A DNA stretch of 10,517 nt from CAUPWF01 sp964369425 (GTDB lineage Bacteria; Bacillota; Clostridia; Lachnospirales; Lachnospiraceae), in the NCBI GenBank assembly GCA_964369425.1, contig CAYJGW010000069.1, forward strand, positions 1 to 10,517. The letters are read 5' to 3'. A program made the translations under genes and the position numbers. The notes under the pieces are model-generated. The model had not been told where the DNA came from, ran no database searches, and saw only the letters and a program-made list of their open reading frames with translations. The stretch's first letter is position 1. Each line of letters starts with the position of its first letter. Positions 1 through 7,041 of this stretch are shown here, in pieces.

Positions 1-48
1 TTTTGAACACTCTCTGCGAGAATCGAACTCACAATTGACCCTTAGGAG
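1..48. repeat. Left attachment-site repeat (tRNA-Arg 3'-half copy)
   Basis: These 48 bases are identical to 10423-10470. Positions 8-48 correspond to the minus-strand tRNA-Arg from the anticodon loop (including the CCT anticodon) through the T arm, 3' acceptor strand and discriminator base; the rest is the flanking T-run. Identity stops abruptly at 49, where the island begins with a LexA-box-like palindrome instead of the second half of the anticodon stem. The copy lacks the 5' half of the tRNA, so it is not a functional tRNA. The repeat may extend left of the window. Confidence 0.85.
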
Positions 49-50
49 CT

Positions 51-64
51 CGAACAAATGTTCG
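51..64. promoter_or_regulatory. Perfect palindrome matching a Firmicute LexA (SOS) box
   Basis: CGAACAAATGTTCG has the form CGAAC-N4-GTTCG, which fits the Gram-positive LexA/DinR consensus (CGAACRNRYGTTYC) at 13 of 14 positions. It lies three bases inside the left island boundary. No gene starts close by on the plus strand. On the minus strand it points across the attachment site, so any regulated gene would be outside the window or, in an excised circle, at the right end of the island. It could instead be a recombinase core-binding inverted repeat. Confidence 0.45.
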
Positions 65-77
65 TTTTTCAGGGTTG

Positions 78-147
78 TTTAAGTCCATCAAAGCCTTGAA
101 AACACTAAGAAACGCAGTATTTTCAAGCTTTTTTAAGACCATCTAAA
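78..147. repeat. Left-end inverted and imperfect direct repeats
   Basis: An 8-base inverted repeat (CTTGAAAA at 95-102, TTTTCAAG at 120-127) is bracketed by an imperfect direct repeat, TTTAAGTCCATCAAA (78-92) and TTTAAGACCATCTAAA (132-147). Such nested repeats beside an attachment site are typical of recombinase or accessory-protein binding regions. No open frame of note covers them. Confidence 0.35.
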
Positions 148-180
148 ACTAGCTAAAATCAGCTAGAATTTTATAAAAAT

Positions 181-212
181 GTTAGCTGGCTGTTAGCTGG
201 GAGCTAACAAAA
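181..212. repeat. GTTAGCTGG repeats, left-end candidate arm sites
   Basis: GTTAGCTGG occurs at 181-189 and 192-200 as a direct repeat, followed by the inverted GCTAAC at 203-208. Read on the minus strand, the stretch gives TTTTGTTAGC then CCAGCTAACAG, the same two words found on the plus strand at 10315-10345. The block sits between the end of ptuB and the left attachment site, as arm-type integrase sites do in tyrosine-recombinase elements. The spacing between the two words differs at the two ends. Confidence 0.5.
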
Positions 213-286
213 GGTGATTCATATGTTTGAATTATTTGTACAATTGCATGATTTTCTTTTATTTTGTAACTTACTTCGCTCGTCTT

Positions 287-946
287 TTATGCCAAATACT
301 CTTGTAACTCTGGATATTTTTCAATATTGGCTCTAACATATCCTCGTTTAAAGGCAGAAAATGCACTTGACCTACTCAATATTCCACGCATTGATTTATT
401 TAATCGCTTCGATGCTACATTCTCTGTATAACGTTCTAATTGTTTATATAAAAACCGCATTTCAAGCGATAACTTTTTCATTCTTGCTTCACTTGCTATT
501 CTTCTAATTCCAGTATTTCTGAGATTATATACTTCATCTAATAGTTGCACAGTAAGCTCTACTTCCTCGTCTTTTTTTACTTTTGCGCAAACTACTACTT
601 CTTCATTTTGATAAGCTAGCTCTATTAATTCTTCTGGGTCTCTCTCACAGCAATCAATGATTCCTTTTGAATAAATCTTTTTCTTCTTGATCTTATTGCA
701 ATGAGGGCAAACCAAAAACAAATTATTCCAATCAAATTTTCGCTCTATATACTTTCCATTTTCATGTGGTTTTAAATGCTCTACTTCAGCATCTGTCAAA
801 TCTCCTAGTTCACAAATATAGCACTTTTCATTAAAATCTTTTCTGAGTTGCTCTGTAACATCACTTTTATTATATGTGCCTGACACTTTCTTTTTTTCCG
901 CTTCCAACGAAATAGGAGCAGGATGGCTTCTTTCTACTTTTACCAT
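287..946 (-). CDS. ptuB: PtuB-like HNH endonuclease (Septu system)
   Basis: The 219-residue product is the predicted DNA-cutting effector of a Septu anti-phage pair. The HNH/zinc module is visible: CYIC (42-45), EH (56-57), DWNNL (72-76) and CPHCN (80-84), giving four zinc cysteines around the histidine and asparagine of the nuclease fold. The N-terminus (KVERS, a proline-rich stretch, then a helical segment before CxxC) matches from memory the TIGR02646 family, which includes PtuB and the HNH effector of retron Ec78. The C-terminal 110 residues are helical and basic. The start is well supported: AGGGAGGA lies just upstream, inside the 3' end of the ATPase gene, and TAATG joins the stop of ptuA to this ATG, implying coupled translation. 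Family knowledge: PtuB is held by PtuA and released or activated on infection. No clear terminator follows. Confidence 0.85.
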   Translation of the reverse strand: MVKVERSHPAPISLEAEKKKVSGTYNKSDVTEQLRKDFNEKCYICELGDLTDAEVEHLKPHENGKYIERKFDWNNLFLVCPHCNKIKKKKIYSKGIIDCCERDPEELIELAYQNEEVVVCAKVKKDEEVELTVQLLDEVYNLRNTGIRRIASEARMKKLSLEMRFLYKQLERYTENVASKRLNKSMRGILSRSSAFSAFKRGYVRANIEKYPELQEYLA

Positions 947-2196
947 TAGAAGTCCTCCCTCTGCATAAACTCTAACTTCAGCCTTTGGAACTCAGTTGAT
1001 ATATCTGCTGAAACATAACTTGGCATATCATCTAAAACCATTTCTAGTCTATCAAGTTCTGCCACTTCCATATCTGATAACTCATTCTTCTGCACTAACC
1101 TTCGATATTGTTCAAACTTATCCATAATCTCATTTGACATTTCATCCACTTCAAAATAACCTTTTACCACTCCTTCATATGAAACATCAATCAATCCCTC
1201 TTCTATCAATAACCGCTTCTCTAAATCATAGATTACTACATTAGATAAACTATTTAGTATAAATGGTGAATGTGTCGTGATGATAAACTGAAGGTTAGGA
1301 AAAATACCGGTTAGTATACCTAAAATATCTTTTTGTAAATCAATATGCAAGTGTGTTTCTATTTCGTCTATTAAAACAATTCCCGGTACCTCAAACAGAA
1401 ACTTCTTATTCGTTTTATTCTCCATCCTCAAAATGATATCTACAACAATATCTAGCACAGCACCATATCCGCTAGAAAGTGTATTAAAGTCAAACGGCTC
1501 TTTTCCTTCCACTGATATGCTGAATGTAAAATCATCTACATCAAATAGAAGCTTAAGGGAGTCATCCTCAAAAATCCTAACTAACAAGTTTTCAAATTTA
1601 TCAAACCATTCCCTTATTGCATTTGCCTTCTCTGATTTTTTATCATTATTAGCTAGTGCCTCTGTCATCTTCAAATTAACCAAGTATTTTACGAATTCGT
1701 ACCGTGGTGTATCCGCTATTCCGTAGTTGTCCTTTAATACGACTTTTTCAACAAATTTAGGGACTTCTGCCTTGAAACTTCTATCTGCCTTATAATATGC
1801 AATCACGTACTTTCCTTGCTCAAACAAAGCATATAAATCATCCTTTGGGCAATTGAATTCTAATTCAATTCCTTCTTTTATTTCTTTTATTTTTTCTTCA
1901 TAAAATTCTCGATTTTGCTGTGCTTCATAAATACTATTCTCCGAATCGTCAGACTGCTTTCGCTTCTCTTCTTTCAGCTTCCAAAGCGTAACAGACTCCG
2001 AATACCTAATAAGCTCTTTGTTTGTCGCCAATGCGTTTATATATTTTGAGAGAGCGTCTAAAGTACTAGTCTTTCCACTTCCATTTTTCCCTGTAAGTAT
2101 AAAATGTTGCATTTCATCCTTGCCCACACCTATTTGTATGTCACGTAATCCTCTGATTCCGTCAATTATTATTTCTTTTACATATACGTGATTCAT
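946..2196 (-). CDS. ptuA: PtuA-like AAA/ABC-type ATPase (Septu system)
   Basis: This is the sensor/regulator ATPase of the Septu pair. Numbering from the upstream ATG at 2211, it shows Walker A GKNGSGKT (41-48), a charged coiled-coil insert (about 75-120), an ABC-signature-like LSSGYG (245-250), Walker B VLIDE (279-283) and the H-loop TTHSP (about 312-316). This is the layout of SMC/ABC-like ATPases in the AAA_15/AAA_21 group that contains PtuA. The start at 2196 (MNHVYVKE, 416 residues) is preferred because GGAGGG lies five bases before it. The ATG at 2211 adds five residues and has no Shine-Dalgarno site. The C-terminal acidic helical region (after about 330) probably mediates assembly with PtuB. 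The stop overlaps the ptuB start by one base. The ATPase class is certain; the Septu assignment rests on the adjacent HNH partner. Confidence 0.85.
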   Translation of the reverse strand: MNHVYVKEIIIDGIRGLRDIQIGVGKDEMQHFILTGKNGSGKTSTLDALSKYINALATNKELIRYSESVTLWKLKEEKRKQSDDSENSIYEAQQNREFYEEKIKEIKEGIELEFNCPKDDLYALFEQGKYVIAYYKADRSFKAEVPKFVEKVVLKDNYGIADTPRYEFVKYLVNLKMTEALANNDKKSEKANAIREWFDKFENLLVRIFEDDSLKLLFDVDDFTFSISVEGKEPFDFNTLSSGYGAVLDIVVDIILRMENKTNKKFLFEVPGIVLIDEIETHLHIDLQKDILGILTGIFPNLQFIITTHSPFILNSLSNVVIYDLEKRLLIEEGLIDVSYEGVVKGYFEVDEMSNEIMDKFEQYRRLVQKNELSDMEVAELDRLEMVLDDMPSYVSADISTEFQRLKLEFMQREDF

Positions 2197-2232
2197 AAGA
2201 CCCTCCGCCATTTCTTAATATTCTATTGTTTT

Positions 2233-2261
2233 ATAATACCATAATCGAATTTCAACTACAA
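2233..2261 (-). promoter_or_regulatory. Candidate sigma-A promoter for ptuAB
   Basis: On the minus strand TTGTAG (2256-2261) is separated by 17 bases from TATTAT (2233-2238), about 37 bases before the preferred ptuA start. Spacing and position fit a housekeeping promoter. It suggests ptuAB is transcribed independently of the genes to its right. Confidence 0.45.
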
Positions 2262-2870
2262 TATACTCTATTTATTCCATGAGGTTGTTCCACGAAATCT
2301 TCATTTTAAATCATATTAATCATCTATATTCCCAAATCTATGATTTTTCTCAGATAAGAATCTGCTCATTATTTCTCTTAAAATACTGTGTTTCATCATC
2401 TGTAGTTTTTTTATGTTCTTTATAATCAACTACTTGTTAGTACACTCTACTTCTAATTTTCTAGGTCATTTCTCGCTTTTTCTTGATATGTTTGTTTGTA
2501 TTTTAAATATGATTAATTTGCCAATCACTGACTGGCATTTCTTGAGCATTTTGTTCAATATTTAATATCTATTCTGACTTGAGGTTTCAACTGCACAACC
2601 TTTCCCGAAATCTCCATACAACAAGACTTATCGGTGCTCCATTATATATCATTGCATAAACATTCACCCTTATCGTCTGTCTATATTAATAGATTACACT
2701 ATATAGCACTAAGCGGCAAACAACATTTTTCATTTAGTCATAGGCTAATTGCAACGCATTAACAGTGCAAAAATATATCCCCATTCACATCATTAATGAG
2801 AGAGGCTGAGAGGCGCGAGAAGTCCTGTAATCCTAAAATAACGAAAATATACTTTTCAATAATTATTTCA
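2262..2870. other. Long gap with possible decayed minus-strand gene
   Basis: No intact gene is seen. One minus-strand frame looks protein-like but is interrupted by several stops. An open run at 2590-2685 reads VNVYAMIYNGAPISLVVW. Further down the same frame, around 2506-2568, are AQEMPVSDWQINHI, then lysine-rich pieces to about 2345. The spacing of stops is not far from chance for such A+T-rich DNA, so this may be a decayed gene or nothing. I do not recognise a family. The stretch at 2800-2825 (GAGAGAGGCTGAGAGGCGCG) is markedly more G+C-rich than its surroundings. Confidence 0.25.
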
Positions 2871-5800
2871 TCAATTTTCACAGTTGTTTTGATTGATACT
2901 TATTTCAAACTCCCTGTGTTCATGATTATACGACCACTCAAATGAATACCCCATCCCGTCAAAAACATATCTCATAAGTAAAACAATTATGTAATTATTT
3001 ATTGCATCCTGATATTGATCTATTTCCCGAAGAATATATACCCCAAGCTTTACAAAATAATCCTTGTATTCTTTTTCTGTTGTATCAATCAGCTCCAAAA
3101 GACTCCCCCAAGTCTTACCGATCATCTCTTTTTCTACTCCAGAAGAGTCAGTATACTCATTTATAATGTACTTAAAGACATCTTCATTAAGTATATTTAA
3201 GACTCTAAATTCCACCATTTTTTTCATATATTTTATAACATCATTAGCAGCGCACTTTATATCTATTATGAAGCTTAAAATATCAATTCCAAAAATATCA
3301 CTCCCCTCAATACTTGATAAGTGCAACATCATTGGCTCAAATGTTATTATTTGCATTTTTTCCTTATTTGCTAAAGCGATTGCATCATAGTCACATATTC
3401 CAAATACGTTTATTATCGAACCTCTATCTATATCTTTCATCTCTATATCTCTATAATTTTCCAACAATGTCAATTCTTTAACATATTCTTGAATTTTCGC
3501 TGATTCTTGTATCCAGTATGTTTTTTCCTCCTCTCTTGTCTCGTTAAAAAACATTTGTCCATCAATAACTCCTAATGTCGCTACTGTATCTTTATTATTT
3601 TTATTATACACAGCAACCGCTTCATCTTTAGCCAATCGCAAAAGCGATGAAGGAATACTTACATGATTTTCATTAAGTAAACTTGTTGGCACCCCTATAT
3701 GATACATAAGAAGCATCGCTGTAGCTGATAAAATATACCCTTTTTGTGGAGCACTAATATTGCAAAATAAATTTCTCACTATGATTTCTTTTTCTTTAAA
3801 AACACTACATACAAATTCTTCATAAGTTAAGGAGGTTGATTGGAATCCTTCGAATAAGGTTGGTGGTATATTTTCTGTTTTTCTATAATCCTCTAGCCAG
3901 TCTGCCGTATTACTTACATTATTCTCATTTTTTAGAATGTTATTGACTTCATCTATATTAGATACTGACTCATTCTTCATTTCCAAGTTAACTGCTTTGC
4001 CCCCACCTTGTTCTACCATCTTTTTTAAGCACACTCGAAAAAGAAAACATTCCAATGGTAAAATCGTCTGGACTGTATAGCTATCACTCCCAATCCTTAC
4101 TACATCACCCTTCTTTTTCCTTACTAACCCTATTGTTGCCGCTCCAGTTATTTCTATGTGTATTGCATCTTCCCATTCGTAGCATTTTTCAGACAACATA
4201 TTATTTTTGTGTATACAATAAACTATATTTTTCTCTGTTTTATCATCCCTAAGATACACTGCCGTTTCTTGCTCAATACTTTTTGTTTTTCTTAACGAAC
4301 CATCCCCTGCTTCTAAATGTATCATTAAATATTTCGCAAATACATTTACATCATCTGCATTACATCGTATCAATGCCTTTGTTATATATAATTGACTCTG
4401 CTCTCTGTCGTTTTTTCTATGATAATCAAGAGCCACCCACAATAGCACTTCTGAAAATTCACTTTTTTTTGCACACTCTATTATATCATAAGGAATTTCT
4501 CTCCTATTAATTACTGATAGCATTAATATATTGCTTAATACAACTGGGTCGTCCTTACACAAATCAGATACTTCTATTAGTACTTGTAAAGCCTCATTCC
4601 GTTTCTCTTGTGCCAGCAATATTACCGCCTTATCCTTACATATTGATGGTGTCATTATCTTAAACACTTCCACCGCTCTAATAATCTCCATACCTTCATC
4701 ATACAATTTATAACCTATACATAATTTTATTAATATGCTATAGGTCTCCGCATATGTCACCTGTAATATATCTTCTTTTATTTTTTGAAGGATATCATGT
4801 AAAATGGTTTCATCTCCAGTTGTATGAACTTTTTTAATTAGGTATTCTAGATTATTTTCATAATCTTCTTTATACTTATCTAAAACATCATTTATATCTA
4901 TTTCATATTGAGAATTCTCCTCAATAAACTGGCAGTATAGCAATAGCAAATCTATATTTTCAGATAACATATATTTATTCTCATCTAGAAACTCTACAAT
5001 TTTTATTGGCTCCTTCACAATTTCCACTAAATAGTGAAATATTAATCTAAAGTTTTCATTTGTTCTGCAAAAACTAATCAACTCACTCTCGTTTACTATC
5101 TTCTGCTTAATTTGATAGGAATATAACAGCGCTCTAATTTCTATATTTTTTTTCAATTCTTGTGGAACTAGGCTCATTGTTTTTTCAAAATTTATCCAAA
5201 CGATGTATGAGCATCTTAATAGCGTAAAAAAATATATTTTCTTGTATTCTATTTTTATATTTTGACACTGATCCAAGCGCTCAATTAATTCCTCATATAG
5301 CTCTGCAATGTTCGAAATACCTCCATTGCTGTGGAATCTTTGTATTAGTTCCTCTGCTTTTTTCTTCCATACCATAATTTGCTCTATAATATTCTTATTA
5401 TCTAGCAATATTTCTAGTGATTGATATATCCCTTGGCTCTCAATATCCAGTAAGTAATACAACATAATTCTTTTCACAAGCCACTCTTCTTGATCATAAT
5501 AATCCTGAATTTTAATTACTATTCGTTTGATGCCATTCTCAACCTCTCTTTTCTCACATAAAATTCTCTGGTAATCCTTCTTCTGCAAATCTATAATGAT
5601 TCTCTTTATTTGAGGAAATTCATCAGTAGATTCTCTCAATTCTTCTAGCATCTCTGGATTTTTTATGTTAAAAATAATAAGCCTTCTTATAATATCCGCT
5701 TTGATTTTTGTATTGCTTATTGTGGAAAGTCCCCTTGCATCAAATCTGTCAAGTGAATTTTCTTCCCCAACAACTAAATACCAGTTAAGAGTTAACGCTT

Positions 5801-6452
5801 TCGTTAACTCTTCCTCTTCTTTTTCAATAACTTTTAGAACTGTAGCTGCTTTTTCTATATCTCCTTCCCATAGAATATCAACAATAGAAAAATATATTTT
5901 TTCTTTGGTTTCTTCATCTAATTTCTTTTTTTCTTGATTACTTTTTTCCAGTACTGCTATGCAACCGTCTATTATTTTCTGTTCTGCCCTTTCTATTTTA
6001 GCTCCTAATTGCTCATTTATCATATGTACTTCAACTTTTTGAGCATCATTTAATCCTGTTGCTAAAAAATCTATATATTTCCTTAATATCGTCACTAAAA
6101 ACTCATCCAATATTTTTTCATCTGCCAAGGGCATAGTCTCTTCACCTAATACTTGTTTTTTATAACATTGCTTCAACCCACTTATAAAATCCTGTTCTAA
6201 TGGCTTGTCATTATTGTAAGAACGCACATATTCATATATGTTTTCAATCGGATGATAATGTTTCACAAATCTAATAAAATTACTTGAGGTAGCTATTGTG
6301 TCATCATATTTTGAACAAAATTCCGCCAACCATTCTTTGATTTGTCCCTCAAATTCATTCCTTTTTTCGGTTTCAATTCTTTTTTTCTTTTTCTCAGCTA
6401 TTCCGCTTGATATTGTATCCATTATTATTGCTAAAATCATATCTATTATCAT
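2871..6452 (-). CDS. PIN-TPR-GreABC-type large protein
   Basis: The 1193-residue soluble protein is mostly helical. Residues 1-230 form a helical head with a segment (WLAEF, then DDTIATSSNFIRF, about 41-62) reminiscent from memory of N-terminal adaptor regions in bacterial conflict proteins. Residues about 400-745 are helical-repeat/TPR-like. Residues 761-806 resemble the GreA/GreB C-terminal (FKBP-like) module: ITGAATIGLVRKKKGDVV followed by a YTVQTI strand, compare GreA 'PIGRALLGKKVGDEV'. Residues 862-1060 resemble a PIN-like nuclease, with the motif DYDAIALA (1021-1028) and a strand IITFE (1035-1039). This order matches the PIN_TPR-GreABC class of PIN proteins. The first expected catalytic Asp is Ser909 (YILSAT), and the usual T-D-D is T-F-E, so activity is doubtful. 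The start is supported by AGAGGAG seven bases before ATG. It probably forms a module of its own; a role in defence is inferred from context. Confidence 0.65.
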   Translation of the reverse strand: MIIDMILAIIMDTISSGIAEKKKKRIETEKRNEFEGQIKEWLAEFCSKYDDTIATSSNFIRFVKHYHPIENIYEYVRSYNNDKPLEQDFISGLKQCYKKQVLGEETMPLADEKILDEFLVTILRKYIDFLATGLNDAQKVEVHMINEQLGAKIERAEQKIIDGCIAVLEKSNQEKKKLDEETKEKIYFSIVDILWEGDIEKAATVLKVIEKEEEELTKALTLNWYLVVGEENSLDRFDARGLSTISNTKIKADIIRRLIIFNIKNPEMLEELRESTDEFPQIKRIIIDLQKKDYQRILCEKREVENGIKRIVIKIQDYYDQEEWLVKRIMLYYLLDIESQGIYQSLEILLDNKNIIEQIMVWKKKAEELIQRFHSNGGISNIAELYEELIERLDQCQNIKIEYKKIYFFTLLRCSYIVWINFEKTMSLVPQELKKNIEIRALLYSYQIKQKIVNESELISFCRTNENFRLIFHYLVEIVKEPIKIVEFLDENKYMLSENIDLLLLYCQFIEENSQYEIDINDVLDKYKEDYENNLEYLIKKVHTTGDETILHDILQKIKEDILQVTYAETYSILIKLCIGYKLYDEGMEIIRAVEVFKIMTPSICKDKAVILLAQEKRNEALQVLIEVSDLCKDDPVVLSNILMLSVINRREIPYDIIECAKKSEFSEVLLWVALDYHRKNDREQSQLYITKALIRCNADDVNVFAKYLMIHLEAGDGSLRKTKSIEQETAVYLRDDKTEKNIVYCIHKNNMLSEKCYEWEDAIHIEITGAATIGLVRKKKGDVVRIGSDSYTVQTILPLECFLFRVCLKKMVEQGGGKAVNLEMKNESVSNIDEVNNILKNENNVSNTADWLEDYRKTENIPPTLFEGFQSTSLTYEEFVCSVFKEKEIIVRNLFCNISAPQKGYILSATAMLLMYHIGVPTSLLNENHVSIPSSLLRLAKDEAVAVYNKNNKDTVATLGVIDGQMFFNETREEEKTYWIQESAKIQEYVKELTLLENYRDIEMKDIDRGSIINVFGICDYDAIALANKEKMQIITFEPMMLHLSSIEGSDIFGIDILSFIIDIKCAANDVIKYMKKMVEFRVLNILNEDVFKYIINEYTDSSGVEKEMIGKTWGSLLELIDTTEKEYKDYFVKLGVYILREIDQYQDAINNYIIVLLMRYVFDGMGYSFEWSYNHEHREFEISINQNNCEN

Positions 6453-6476
6453 TCCACTACTCCTCTTTACCCTTAA

Positions 6477-6584
6477 TTATTTTTTTCTAAATAACACAAA
6501 TGGATAGCCGGTTGCAACATTCTCTATATCCTCATATCTCTTGTTTGCATTTATGTATATTTTTCCCTTTTTCTTACTATTCAC
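6477..6584 (-). pseudogene. C-terminal remnant of a gene upstream of the PIN protein
   Basis: An open frame of 35 codons from a GTG at 6584 ends in ATGYPFVLFRKK, protein-like and ending 24 bases before the next gene start. Upstream it meets a stop, but a one-base shift at about 6586 would join it to the acidic/lysine-rich run IKKSEEEKIEESE (about 6585-6624). This suggests the tail of a gene that was once co-transcribed with the large PIN-type gene and was lost by deletion or IS activity. The family is not recognised. It could also be a real very short gene, but no good ribosome site precedes the GTG. Confidence 0.3.
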
Positions 6585-6616
6585 TTTCTTCTATCTTTTC
6601 TTCCTCACTTTTTTTA

Positions 6617-6645
6617 ATAAAAAAAACTTCTAAACGTATTGTCAA
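6617..6645 (-). promoter_or_regulatory. Candidate promoter with -35 at the IS-like end
   Basis: On the minus strand a consensus -35, TTGACA (6640-6645), is followed after 17 bases by TTTTAT (6617-6622), a four-of-six match to TATAAT. The -35 is formed almost entirely by the outermost bases of the IS-like end that begins near 6641, with the -10 in the flank. It would drive the large PIN-type gene at 6452. Outward-facing -35 hexamers at IS ends are a known way to make hybrid promoters. Confidence 0.35.
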
Positions 6646-6777
6646 TGACGGTGATAAAATGTAATAAAGTAGCGGTATAAAAATGTATTTTTATGACGGA
6701 GTGAGCTTAATAATGATACACTCAAAAAACACAAAAGGAGTGTATCAGGATGATAGGAGAAAATCTTCCAGAGATGA
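6641..6777 (+). mobile_element. Truncated IS end (IS66-like?)
   Basis: From GTCAATGACGG at 6641 there are two related subterminal blocks, GACGGTGATAAAATGTA and GCGGTATAAAAATGTA, then TTATGACGG, a hairpin, a strong AAAGGAG and an ATG at 6750 that opens as MIGENLPEMN. Terminal and subterminal repeats followed at once by a first small orf look like the left end of an IS, and from memory these ends resemble clostridial IS66-family elements. The frame runs only into the antisense of the neighbouring broken gene, so the rest of the IS is gone. The junction at about 6777 is where the minus-strand gene loses its conserved sequence. The family name is uncertain. Confidence 0.4.
6714..6747 (+). promoter_or_regulatory. 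10-bp perfect hairpin overlapping a ribosome-binding site
   Basis: TGATACACTC (6714-6723) pairs perfectly with GAGTGTATCA (6738-6747) around a 14-base loop. The right arm takes in the last bases of AAAGGAG, just before the plus-strand ATG at 6750. In IS elements such hairpins commonly block translation of transposase from read-through transcripts. Here it survives in a scar without its transposase. It is not followed by a T-run, so it is not a terminator. Confidence 0.6.
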
Positions 6778-6970
6778 ATAATGTTGTGTATCCATCCGAT
6801 GTTTTACCCGTTCGTAAAGACTTTTCTATCAAATCTTTTGCTGTCTGTACTCCACCCTTTTCATTCAACATTTTTAGAAAATATGTTGGATTATAATTAC
6901 ATTCTTTTTTTGCTTGAAACACCTTATCACGTAATTCCTCTTCAAATTTTAAAGATTTCTTCTCATTCAC
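6778..6970 (-). pseudogene. Truncated small conserved protein gene
   Basis: From a GTG start at 6970 with GAGGAG seven bases upstream, about 64 residues look conserved, including KKECNYNPTYFLKMLNEKGG and TSDGYTTL. From memory this matches a widespread unnamed small bacterial domain with consensus near 'LGYNATRFLQMVNEHGG ... SDGFTTLWEKGRLDLTVEALVL'. The match ends at TTL. After it the frame continues only into IS-like DNA and stops at 6722, giving ISGRFSPIILIHSFCVF, so roughly 30-40 C-terminal residues are missing. It lies 71 bases downstream of the GIY-YIG gene and was probably the last gene of that operon. Function is unknown; the truncated product could still be made. Confidence 0.55.
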
Positions 6971-7041
6971 AATTTTACTCCTCTCAGACTACTTACCGCA
7001 TTGTATTTCTTTCTTATAGTTATTTAGAACAGCCCTCTGTG

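Noticed and set aside
1433..1726. Plus-strand open frame opposite the ATPase gene
   Set aside because: It is a low-complexity antisense shadow (serine- and leucine-rich) of ptuA with no ribosome site. The same applies to the plus-strand frames at 3015-3390, 4055-4713, 5665-5937 and 6298-6507.
2212..2870. Retron non-coding RNA next to the Septu genes
   Set aside because: Septu-like effectors occur with retrons such as Ec78, but there is no reverse transcriptase in the window and no msr/msd-like inverted ends are visible in the gap.
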